From UMGS1370 sp963557065 (GTDB lineage: Bacteria; Bacillota; Clostridia; Lachnospirales; Lachnospiraceae), in assembly GCA_963557065.1 (NCBI GenBank), contig CAUWCT010000096.1:1-7028 (forward strand): a stretch of 7,028 bases of DNA. The letters run 5' to 3'. The notes beneath the pieces are model-generated. The model worked only from the letters and a program-made list of their open reading frames with translations, did not search any database and had not been told where the DNA came from. Every line of letters begins with the position of its first letter. Positions within the stretch are counted from its first letter, which is position 1. Made by a program: the position numbers and the translations under genes. Shown piece after piece: positions 1 through 5,159 of this stretch.

Positions 1-61
1 AGGTTCTAATCTATGGCTTAGCACTATTTTTTTAATTCAACTCCGAAAGACCGGTTTTGTA

Positions 62-90
62 ATTATACAGCAAACCCTTGTTGTCGGCAA
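62..90 (-). promoter_or_regulatory. Candidate sigma-A promoter for the gene beyond the left edge
   Basis: On the minus strand a perfect TATAAT (67-62) lies 17 bases after TTGCCG (90-85), which matches the TTGACA consensus at 4 of 6 positions. It sits just past the U-tract of the ffs terminator, so it would restart transcription towards the left edge. The implied start is near 55. No start codon for a downstream gene is visible in the remaining bases. In Clostridia the gene after ffs is often dnaX, but that is context knowledge and cannot be seen here. Confidence 0.45.
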
Positions 91-92
91 GC

Positions 93-139
93 AAAAAAGC
101 TGTATCAAACCCGGAACATTGCCGACAGTCTGATACAGC
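93..139 (-). terminator. Rho-independent terminator downstream of ffs
   Basis: Reading the minus strand, a perfect 9-bp stem GCTGTATCA / TGATACAGC (139-131 with 107-99) closes a 23-base loop and is followed directly by six T residues (98-93). It lies about 32 bases past the paired 3' end of the SRP RNA, so it should end the tadA-IIB-ffs transcript. The loop is unusually long and contains GTCGGCAA (126-119), which can pair with TTGCCGAC (90-83) just beyond the U-tract. Confidence 0.85.
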
Positions 140-171
140 CTCTCTCTTTGTAATTATATATAATATAAAAT

Positions 172-433
172 CCACGCATCTTGCTTTGCACATCAGCCAC
201 AGACGTTACTCTGGCAGTTAACTCAGCCCAGGCTGCCTTGCGGCACACAAAAGGTTCTGCTTAGTGCTGCTGCATTCCTGCCCTGACACGGTTCACAGAT
301 TTCTGTTGCGCAAGACCCAGACATCAACGCCACTTACCAAAGGCAGCTCTGCAGAAAAATGTGCTGGGCAAGATATCACCCCTGCTAGAGCGGATTGCAG
401 GTACAGGGCACCGCTATCTCCCCGGCTGCGTGG
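172..433 (-). ncRNA. ffs: Signal recognition particle RNA, large (Bacillus-type, with Alu domain)
   Basis: This is the RNA core of the signal recognition particle. It binds Ffh and directs ribosomes making membrane and secreted proteins to FtsY and SecYEG. The minus strand reads AGCGGTGCCCTGTACCTGCA followed by ATCCGCTCTAGCAGGG, the Alu-type 5' domain of the ~270-nt Bacillus scRNA, and later GTGCCGCAAGG, GCCTGGGCTGAG and TTAACTGC, which match its 3' arm. The Ffh-binding helix is complete: CAGG (285-282) faces AGCAG (271-267) across the symmetric loop, and a GCA/TGC stem carries the GGAA tetraloop (278-275). Ends are set by the terminal helix CCACGCA (433-427) pairing with TGCGTGG (178-172), giving about 262 nt. 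The precise processed ends are inferred. It has its own strong promoter and probably a short 5' leader that is removed. Confidence 0.95.
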
Positions 434-470
434 AAACTTTGTGACTCATTCATGTTTGGATAACTCGTTT

Positions 471-499
471 AGTATACATGGAGTTAGAGAAAATGTCAA
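471..499 (-). promoter_or_regulatory. Strong sigma-A promoter of ffs
   Basis: On the minus strand TTGACA (499-494), a 17-base spacer and TATACT (476-471) form a near-perfect vegetative promoter. The predicted start near 464 lies about 30 bases before the terminal helix of the SRP RNA, so a short leader would be trimmed. The -35 box contains the TGA stop codon (498-496) of the upstream PTS IIB gene, so the two units are packed with no spacing. Confidence 0.88.
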
Positions 500-810
500 G
501 GCTGCTGCTGATTTTTCAGCGCCTCCATGGCTGCTTTCAAAACATTTCCTCCGTTTTTTAAGCCAAAATCGGTTATATCTATTTTTTCTACCGGAATTTT
601 ACCGGCAATGGCTTTTAATTTCTTCTGTTCATAACCTATCTGCGGAGCTAAAAGTACAATATCCATATCTCCAATCACCTCTTTGGCTCCTGCCATGGAT
701 CTTACCTCGATGGACACATCTATCCCTTCATCTGCTGCAGCCCTCTTCATCTTAGACACCAGTATACTGGTAGAAATCCCTGCATTACAAACTAATAAGA
801 TTTTCTTCAT
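496..810 (-). CDS. PTS lactose/cellobiose-type IIB protein (orphan)
   Basis: Phosphocarrier IIB domain of the lactose/cellobiose PTS family (ChbB/CelA-like). In that family it passes phosphate from the IIA histidine, through a cysteine, to sugar held by the membrane IIC. The 104-residue length is normal for a stand-alone IIB. The start MKKILLVCNAGISTS gives the P-loop-like site with the expected phospho-cysteine at residue 8, and the central MDIVLLAPQIGYE matches the family's second conserved stretch. An AGGAGGG site (823-817) lies six bases before the ATG, which overlaps the tadA stop as ATGA, so translational coupling is likely. No IIA, IIC, glycosidase or regulator is next to it, so it either works with partners elsewhere or has become a regulatory phosphocarrier (inference). 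The gene name cannot be fixed from sequence. Confidence 0.88.
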   Translation of the reverse strand: MKKILLVCNAGISTSILVSKMKRAAADEGIDVSIEVRSMAGAKEVIGDMDIVLLAPQIGYEQKKLKAIAGKIPVEKIDITDFGLKNGGNVLKAAMEALKNQQQP

Positions 811-1289
811 GTCTTTCCCTCCTGTTTTTCAATTTTATTTTCCCGAAGCTTTTTAAAAAAAGCTTTCATCATAGCGGAGCACTCTTCTCCTAATACGCCG
901 CTTTGGGATTCTGCCTGATGATTAAACCCCTGTTCATGGAGCATGTCAAGAACCGATCCGGCACAGCCTGCCTTGGGATTCATACAGCCCATCACTACTT
1001 TGGGAATCCTGGCCTGGATAATCGCGCCGGCACACATGGGACATGGCTCCAATGTGACATAAAGGGTACAGTCCTCTAAACGCCAGTCACCTATCTTTTT
1101 GCATGCCTTTTTGATGGCAATTATTTCTGCATGGGCCAAAGCGCTGTGATCCGTCGTTCGTCTGTTATAGCCCCTGGCAATAATCTTTCCATCATATTCA
1201 ATCACGCATCCTATCGGTACTTCTCCCAAAGCTTCGGCCTTTTTCGCTTGCCGGATGGCTTGTCTCATATATTTTTCTTCTTGGGTCAT
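807..1289 (-). CDS. tadA: tRNA-specific adenosine deaminase TadA
   Basis: Zinc-dependent enzyme that converts adenosine-34 to inosine in the tRNA-Arg(ACG) anticodon, letting one tRNA read several arginine codons. It is 160 residues long, typical for the family. The cytidine-deaminase-fold signature is complete: HAE at 53-55 supplies the zinc ligand His53 and the proton-shuttling Glu55, and PCPMC at 82-86 supplies Cys83 and Cys86. The N-terminal MRQAIRQAKKAEALGEVPIG is characteristic of TadA rather than of guanine or cytosine deaminases. AGGAG (1300-1296) stands six bases before the ATG. It is the first gene of a minus-strand unit with the PTS IIB gene, overlapping it by four bases, and ffs follows. 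The tadA-ffs order is common in Clostridia; the intervening IIB gene is the unusual part. Confidence 0.97.
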   Translation of the reverse strand: MTQEEKYMRQAIRQAKKAEALGEVPIGCVIEYDGKIIARGYNRRTTDHSALAHAEIIAIKKACKKIGDWRLEDCTLYVTLEPCPMCAGAIIQARIPKVVMGCMNPKAGCAGSVLDMLHEQGFNHQAESQSGVLGEECSAMMKAFFKKLRENKIEKQEGKT

Positions 1290-1310
1290 AAAGGTCTCCT
1301 GTGTTTCTGC

Positions 1311-1339
1311 TGGACCCGAAAAGACGGGTGTGTTATACT
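1311..1339 (+). promoter_or_regulatory. Candidate promoter for the NrdG2-like activase gene
   Basis: TGGACC (1311-1316, 4 of 6 to consensus), a 17-base spacer and TATACT (1334-1339, 5 of 6) point towards the activase gene, with a start near 1346. It faces the candidate tadA promoter, so the two footprints would overlap. A second TATACT at 1344-1349 lacks a matching -35 box. The call rests only on hexamer match and spacing. Confidence 0.35.
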
Positions 1340-1341
1340 CT

Positions 1342-1371
1342 ATTATACTACGAAATAAATTAGATTGGAAA
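1342..1371 (-). promoter_or_regulatory. Candidate promoter for tadA-PTS IIB
   Basis: On the minus strand a perfect TATAAT (1347-1342) lies 18 bases after TTTCCA (1371-1366, 4 of 6). The predicted start near 1335 gives a leader of about 45 bases before tadA. A second TATAAC occurs ten bases downstream as part of a near-repeat of AGTATAA, so the exact -10 box is uncertain. Confidence 0.5.
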
Positions 1372-1380
1372 TAATAAATT

Positions 1381-2076
1381 ATGAAAATTTGCGGTTTGCA
1401 AAAAACGACTTTGTTAGACTTCCCTGGTCACGTTGCTGCTACAGTGTTTACAGGGGGATGTAATTTTCGCTGTCCATTCTGCCAGAACAGCGAAATCCTT
1501 TCTTTTGACGCGGAATCAGATTATACAGACGAAGAGGTTTTATCTTTTTTAAAAAAGCGGATTGGGATTTTAGAAGGGATCTGCATTACAGGGGGCGAAC
1601 CTGCGCTGCAGCCGGATTTGGCCCAGTTCATCCACAAAGTAAAGGAACTGGGCTTTCTGGTAAAACTGGATACCAATGGATACCAGACCAACGTTTTAAA
1701 AAATCTGGTAAAGGATGGACTGTTGGATTATGTGGCTATGGATATTAAAGCAGGACCAGAACAATATGCCAAAGCAGTTGGACTTCCATCTATTGATTTA
1801 AAACCAGTTAATGAAAGCATCTCTTTTTTGCTGTCTGGAACGGTTCCTTTTGAATTTCGCACAACCGTAGTAAAAGGGATTCACACTGCAGCAGATTTTG
1901 AACAGATTGGTCCCTGGATAAACGGCTGTCCCAGGTATTTCCTTCAGAACTTTAAAGACTCCGAATATGTTCTTCAGCCTGGTTTTTCCGGTTTTTCACT
2001 GGAAGAACTGCAGGGGTTTGCAGATCTGGTAAAACCTTTTACAGGCAGTGTATCTATCCGGGGAATCGATTATTAG
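1381..2076 (+). CDS. Radical SAM activating protein, NrdG2-like (anaerobic ribonucleotide reductase activase family)
   Basis: Radical SAM protein of the family annotated as anaerobic ribonucleoside-triphosphate reductase activating protein (NrdG2 type, about 230 residues; here 231). Members are thought to use a [4Fe-4S] cluster and S-adenosylmethionine to install a glycyl radical on a partner enzyme. The cluster motif CNFRCPFC gives Cys27, Cys31 and Cys34. ITGGEP at 69-74 is the SAM-binding glycine motif, and KLDTNG at 95-100 and DIKAG at 121-125 are further barrel signatures. The start MKICGLQKTTLLDFPGH is typical of this family, so the ATG is secure although only a weak GGAA (1367-1370) precedes it. 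No nrdD or other glycyl-radical enzyme is adjacent, so the substrate is not shown by context. Its stop overlaps the stop of the convergent gene. Confidence 0.88.
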   Translation: MKICGLQKTTLLDFPGHVAATVFTGGCNFRCPFCQNSEILSFDAESDYTDEEVLSFLKKRIGILEGICITGGEPALQPDLAQFIHKVKELGFLVKLDTNGYQTNVLKNLVKDGLLDYVAMDIKAGPEQYAKAVGLPSIDLKPVNESISFLLSGTVPFEFRTTVVKGIHTAADFEQIGPWINGCPRYFLQNFKDSEYVLQPGFSGFSLEELQGFADLVKPFTGSVSIRGIDY

Positions 2077-3368
2077 GAAAACCGAATATCTGTATACCAA
2101 TATCCAAAACGGCCGTCTCCTGACGGCTGTTTTTTTGACAGCACAAAATGAGGGAATCCAAACATGTTGGCCATATACTTTTCATTGCTGTAATAATGGC
2201 CCGGAATACCAAGCAGATATCTGGGGGTCCCCCTGGGATTTTCTAAGCGCGCCAATATCAAGTAGCGGTAATTATAATAACCATGGAGCAAAAAACTGTT
2301 GTTGCCATATACCCAGATCTCTCTGGGCAAAAGTCCAATGTCCTGAGGCTTTATAGCTAAAATCACGCATCCATGCTCGCTGTCAAATGCCTGGATTTTA
2401 GGATATGCCTTTTCAAATCTTGCCCAAACCTGCTCTGGTTTTTCTTCCGGCTCTTCTATTAAGCATAATTTTGCCAAATCTTCCGGATTTCCCGCCTGAG
2501 GTATGTAAGAGGTCTGTTGGTTTTTCTGACTAATACCAACCCCCGTCCATTCTCCCTCTCCTGTAGAGACAGTCTGGGCAGCAGGCAAAGCAGTGCCTGA
2601 AGCAGTCTTATTTAATTCCTGCTGTTCACTCCCGGAAATGGTTTTATCAGACCGCTCAGATGATGCGGCTAATTCCGTTGTTTCGGTTTGATTCAATTCG
2701 CCTGACGATTCCGTTTTTGATATTTGATTTGGATCGGCTGACGGTTCGGTTTCTGCTATTTGATTCCGTTCGCCTGACGGTTCGGTTTCTGCTATTTGAT
2801 TCCGTTCGCCTGACGGTTCGGTTTCTGCTATTTGATTCCGTTCGCCTGACGGTTCGGTTTCTAATGCTTGATTCGGATCGGCCGATGGTTTAATTTCTGC
2901 CCCTTCTTCCCTGGCAAGTTCCTCTTCTATTTCTGCCACTGCTTTTTTTGCATGTTCCAGTGCAGTCGGTTCATTTTTGGGAACCGCTTTGGATAATTCA
3001 ATTTCGGCTGCAAAGGTCACTTCATCTTCCCATATTGTCCGATATGTACGCCAGTCATCTTTGGGTTCATGGATCGCAAGACCATAGCAGTCATCCATTC
3101 CGCATCCGCTTCCTTCCACATTCTCCACCTGTACTGCTGCCCGAAACTCCCCACTTCCTCCCCTTAAAAACAATTTTCCCAATGGAATTTCCCCTATAGA
3201 AGAAAGCAGATAAACCTCTGCATCCCCGTTTGTAAAAATACGTTTTACATTCACATTAATTTTGCATTGCCCGCCTCTGGCCTCCAGCTTTGCAAACCCT
3301 ACATTTCTTCCTTTTGTTTTTCCTTCATATTCATAGATATATGAAATGAGTCTCCTATAATTAGACAT
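2073..3368 (-). CDS. Protein of unknown function with conserved ends and a 12-residue-repeat linker
   Basis: I cannot assign a function. The 431-residue protein has no signal peptide or membrane segment and is probably cytoplasmic. Residues 1-130 form a compact domain beginning MSNYRRLISYIYEYEGKTKG, with GRNVGFAKLEARGGQCKI and a GMDDCYGLAIH stretch. Residues about 131-310 are an acidic, Glu/Ser/Thr/Gln-rich linker containing six 12-residue repeats. Residues about 311-431 form a second aromatic-rich domain (WVYGNNSFLLHGYYNYRYLI, then GIPGHYY and FGFPHFVL). The two ends recall uncharacterised Lachnospiraceae-restricted proteins carrying DUF annotations, possibly DUF6128 (recalled, not checked). 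AGAGGTG (3380-3374) lies five bases before the ATG. It diverges from nagB with 108 bases between starts and converges on the activase gene with overlapping stops. The linker is probably disordered (inference). Confidence 0.85.
   Translation of the reverse strand: MSNYRRLISYIYEYEGKTKGRNVGFAKLEARGGQCKINVNVKRIFTNGDAEVYLLSSIGEIPLGKLFLRGGSGEFRAAVQVENVEGSGCGMDDCYGLAIHEPKDDWRTYRTIWEDEVTFAAEIELSKAVPKNEPTALEHAKKAVAEIEEELAREEGAEIKPSADPNQALETEPSGERNQIAETEPSGERNQIAETEPSGERNQIAETEPSADPNQISKTESSGELNQTETTELAASSERSDKTISGSEQQELNKTASGTALPAAQTVSTGEGEWTGVGISQKNQQTSYIPQAGNPEDLAKLCLIEEPEEKPEQVWARFEKAYPKIQAFDSEHGCVILAIKPQDIGLLPREIWVYGNNSFLLHGYYNYRYLILARLENPRGTPRYLLGIPGHYYSNEKYMANMFGFPHFVLSKKQPSGDGRFGYWYTDIRFS
2106..2136 (+). 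terminator. Rho-independent terminator of the activase gene, inside the opposing CDS
   Basis: A stem of up to 12 bp with core GGCCGTC / GACGGCT and loop TCCT (2118-2121) is followed by seven T residues (2130-2136). It lies 30 bases after the activase stop codon. The same bases code, on the minus strand, for residues about 412-421 of the convergent protein. In the minus direction only four T follow the stem, so it should work mainly on plus-strand transcripts. Confidence 0.85.
2673..2888 (-). repeat. Six 36-bp tandem coding repeats (12 residues each)
   Basis: The unit is exactly 36 bases. Three copies (2745-2780, 2781-2816, 2817-2852) are identical base for base; 2673-2708, 2709-2744 and 2853-2888 are degenerate flanking copies. 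They encode residues 161-232 of the unknown protein, with consensus PSGERNQIAETE; the outer copies read PSADPNQ or SSGELNQ. Since 36 is a multiple of three, copy-number change keeps frame. Perfect identity in the middle and decay at the edges suggests recent duplication by slippage or unequal crossing over. Confidence 0.95.
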
Positions 3369-3404
3369 ACAATCACCTCTAGTCTATGTTTATGCAAATA
3401 CCCA

Positions 3405-3433
3405 TTGAAACTATGCCATGAAAATGATATTCT
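3405..3433 (+). promoter_or_regulatory. Sigma-A promoter of nagB (extended -10)
   Basis: TTGAAA (3405-3410, 5 of 6), a 17-base spacer and TATTCT (3428-3433, 4 of 6) with TGA directly before the -10 box, which gives the TGn extended element. The predicted start near 3440 leaves a leader of about 37 bases carrying the ribosome binding site. No catabolite-repression (cre) sequence is visible in the 108-base intergenic region. Confidence 0.62.
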
Positions 3434-3476
3434 ATAGGTAAACAATACATTTTATGGAAAATGGAGGTTTCTTGAA

Positions 3477-4202
3477 ATGAAAATTTACAAAGTGAGAGAC
3501 TACGAAGAAATGAGCCGTAAAGCAGCGGCTGTAATTGCCGCACAGATTATCGCGAAACCAGACAGCGTTTTAGGACTTGCTACCGGATCTACTCCTATTG
3601 GCACTTATAAAAATCTGGTTGCTGCCTACAAGGCCGGAGATTTGGATTTTTCCCAGATTAAATCCGCAAACCTGGATGAATACCGCGGCCTTACAAGAGA
3701 CAATGACCAGAGTTACTACTATTTTATGAACCACAATCTGTTCCAGCATGTAAACATCGATCCGGCTAATACCAATATTCCGGACGGCACCAACAGTGAC
3801 GCTGCTGCAGAATGCGCCCGCTATGAGAACGTGATCGAGGACTTAGGTGGTGTGGATTTACAGCTTTTAGGACTGGGACATGACGGCCACATCGGATTTA
3901 ATGAACCCTGTGATCACTTCGACAAAACTACTCACTGTGTAGATTTAACTGAAATGACCATTGAGGCAAATAAGCGTTTCTTTGCTTCTATTGATGATGT
4001 TCCCAGACAGGCTTATACTATGGGATGCGGCACCATCATGAAGGCAAGAAAGATTCTGATTTTGGTTTCCGGCGCTGACAAAGCTGATATTTTATATCAG
4101 GTTGTAAATGGCCCTGTAACTCCTCAGGTTCCCGCATCCATTCTCCAGTTCCATCCAGATGTTATTTTAATTGCAGACGAAGCAGCAATGTCTAAATTCT
4201 AG
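3477..4202 (+). CDS. nagB: Glucosamine-6-phosphate deaminase NagB
   Basis: Converts glucosamine 6-phosphate to fructose 6-phosphate plus ammonia, feeding amino sugars from chitin, mucin or recycled peptidoglycan into glycolysis. It has 241 residues, the usual length of the short Firmicute form; E. coli NagB is longer (266) and carries allosteric sites. Visible motifs are the phosphate-binding LATGSTP at 34-40, the catalytic acid-base Asp67 in NLDEYRG, and LGLGHDGHIGFNEP at 131-144, with Asp136, His138 and Glu143 matching E. coli Asp141, His143 and Glu148. GGAGG (3463-3467) lies nine bases before the ATG. It appears monocistronic, with its own promoter and a terminator 23 bases after the stop. 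No nagA or transporter is adjacent, so amino-sugar uptake must be encoded elsewhere. Confidence 0.97.
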   Translation: MKIYKVRDYEEMSRKAAAVIAAQIIAKPDSVLGLATGSTPIGTYKNLVAAYKAGDLDFSQIKSANLDEYRGLTRDNDQSYYYFMNHNLFQHVNIDPANTNIPDGTNSDAAAECARYENVIEDLGGVDLQLLGLGHDGHIGFNEPCDHFDKTTHCVDLTEMTIEANKRFFASIDDVPRQAYTMGCGTIMKARKILILVSGADKADILYQVVNGPVTPQVPASILQFHPDVILIADEAAMSKF

Positions 4203-4225
4203 CGAAAGCACTACTGCATAATTTT

Positions 4226-4271
4226 GGCGCATTTCTTAACGGCAATAACCCGATAAGAAAATGCGCCTTTT
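4226..4271 (+). terminator. Rho-independent terminator of nagB
   Basis: GGCGCATTTCTTA (4226-4238) pairs with TAAGAAAATGCGCC (4254-4267) over 13 bp with one bulged A, followed by TTTTC. It sits between the convergent nagB and rsmA genes. In the minus direction the stem is followed by AAAATTATG rather than a U-tract, so it is a weak candidate for ending the rsmA transcript, and no better one is seen. Confidence 0.8.
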
Positions 4272-4274
4272 CAA

Positions 4275-5144
4275 TCATTGCATTTGACTAAAAAAATTGG
4301 CCAGACCTGCAAATTGCTCCAGAGTCAGCGCTTCACCCCGGACAGTGGCAGGAAGATCCATGCTTTCAATCGCTGCGCCAATCTGTTCCTTGGTAAAATT
4401 TAAGTTTTGGGCATTATTTAAACCATTTTGCAGGGTTTTACGTCTCTGGTTAAAGGATGCCCGGATTAAGTCAAACATCAGCGCCGGATTCTTCACTTCT
4501 ACCGGCGGCTTTTCATGGCGGGTCAGGCGAATGACCGCTGAACCCACGTTGGGCCTTGGAATAAAGCAGTTAGGCGGTACATTTGCCGCAATATACGGCT
4601 GGGCATAATACTGTACTGCCAGAGATAATGCACCGTAATCTTTTGTGCCAGGACCTGCCTGCATCCGATCTGCCACTTCTTTCTGTACCATTACTGTAAT
4701 ATTGTCAATGGGCACTCCGCTCTCAAACAATCCCATAATAATCGGTGTGGTAATGTAATACGGCAGGTTTGCGACAACTTTTATGGGATGCCCCTGGTTG
4801 TATTCTTCCGCCAGGGCCTTTATATCCAGCTTTAAAATGTCTTCATTAATAATCGTTACATTATCATATCCGGACAGGGTTTCCTGCAAAATCGGAATCA
4901 GATTTTTATCGATCTCAACTGCCACTACTTTTCCTGCAGATTCTGCCAGATACTGAGTCATAGTACCGATACCTGGGCCAATTTCCAAAACCATGTCTTC
5001 TTTTTGAACGCCTGCAGCCCGAATAATTTTTTCCAGAACATGCTGATCAATTAAAAAATTCTGACCAAATTTCTTTTGAAATGCAAACTGATACTTTTGA
5101 ATGACTTCTATGGTTTTTTGAGGATTTCCCAACTTTTCCTGCAT
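4275..5144 (-). CDS. rsmA: 16S rRNA dimethyladenosine transferase RsmA (KsgA)
   Basis: Methylates two adjacent adenosines (A1518 and A1519 in E. coli numbering) in the 3' terminal hairpin of 16S rRNA, using four S-adenosylmethionines, as a late step and checkpoint in 30S assembly. Its loss gives kasugamycin resistance in characterised species. The 289-residue length fits Firmicute members. KKFGQNFLID at 24-33 is the N-terminal family signature, LEIGPGIG at 53-60 is SAM motif I, EID at 77-79 binds the ribose, and NLPYY at 126-130 is the catalytic motif IV. FIPRPNVGS at 194-202 and SFNQRRKTL at 230-238 complete the C-terminal signature. AAAGGG (5155-5150) lies five bases before the ATG. It starts 15 bases after the tatD stop, as last gene of the operon. 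The rnmV gene often found between these two in Firmicutes is absent. Confidence 0.97.
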   Translation of the reverse strand: MQEKLGNPQKTIEVIQKYQFAFQKKFGQNFLIDQHVLEKIIRAAGVQKEDMVLEIGPGIGTMTQYLAESAGKVVAVEIDKNLIPILQETLSGYDNVTIINEDILKLDIKALAEEYNQGHPIKVVANLPYYITTPIIMGLFESGVPIDNITVMVQKEVADRMQAGPGTKDYGALSLAVQYYAQPYIAANVPPNCFIPRPNVGSAVIRLTRHEKPPVEVKNPALMFDLIRASFNQRRKTLQNGLNNAQNLNFTKEQIGAAIESMDLPATVRGEALTLEQFAGLANFFSQMQ

Positions 5145-5159
5145 ATAATCCCTTTCCTT

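Noticed and set aside
264..755. 163-codon plus-strand open frame across ffs and the IIB gene
   Set aside because: It runs antisense to a well-supported RNA gene and a well-supported PTS IIB gene, has no ribosome binding site and shows no family motif.
2029..2042. Inverted repeat GTAAAACCTTTTAC as a terminator for the unknown minus-strand gene
   Set aside because: It leaves only a two-base loop and has no following T-run on the minus strand. It lies within the activase coding region and looks like chance.
2673..2888. CRISPR array
   Set aside because: The 36-base unit length suggested it, but copies are directly adjacent with no spacers and lie in frame inside a gene; there are no cas genes.
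2660..2893. Plus-strand open frame of 77 codons with a repeated RLTVRFLLFDSV pattern
   Set aside because: It is the antisense reading of the 36-bp tandem repeat. Its repetition follows from the repeat itself, and the minus-strand gene explains the region.
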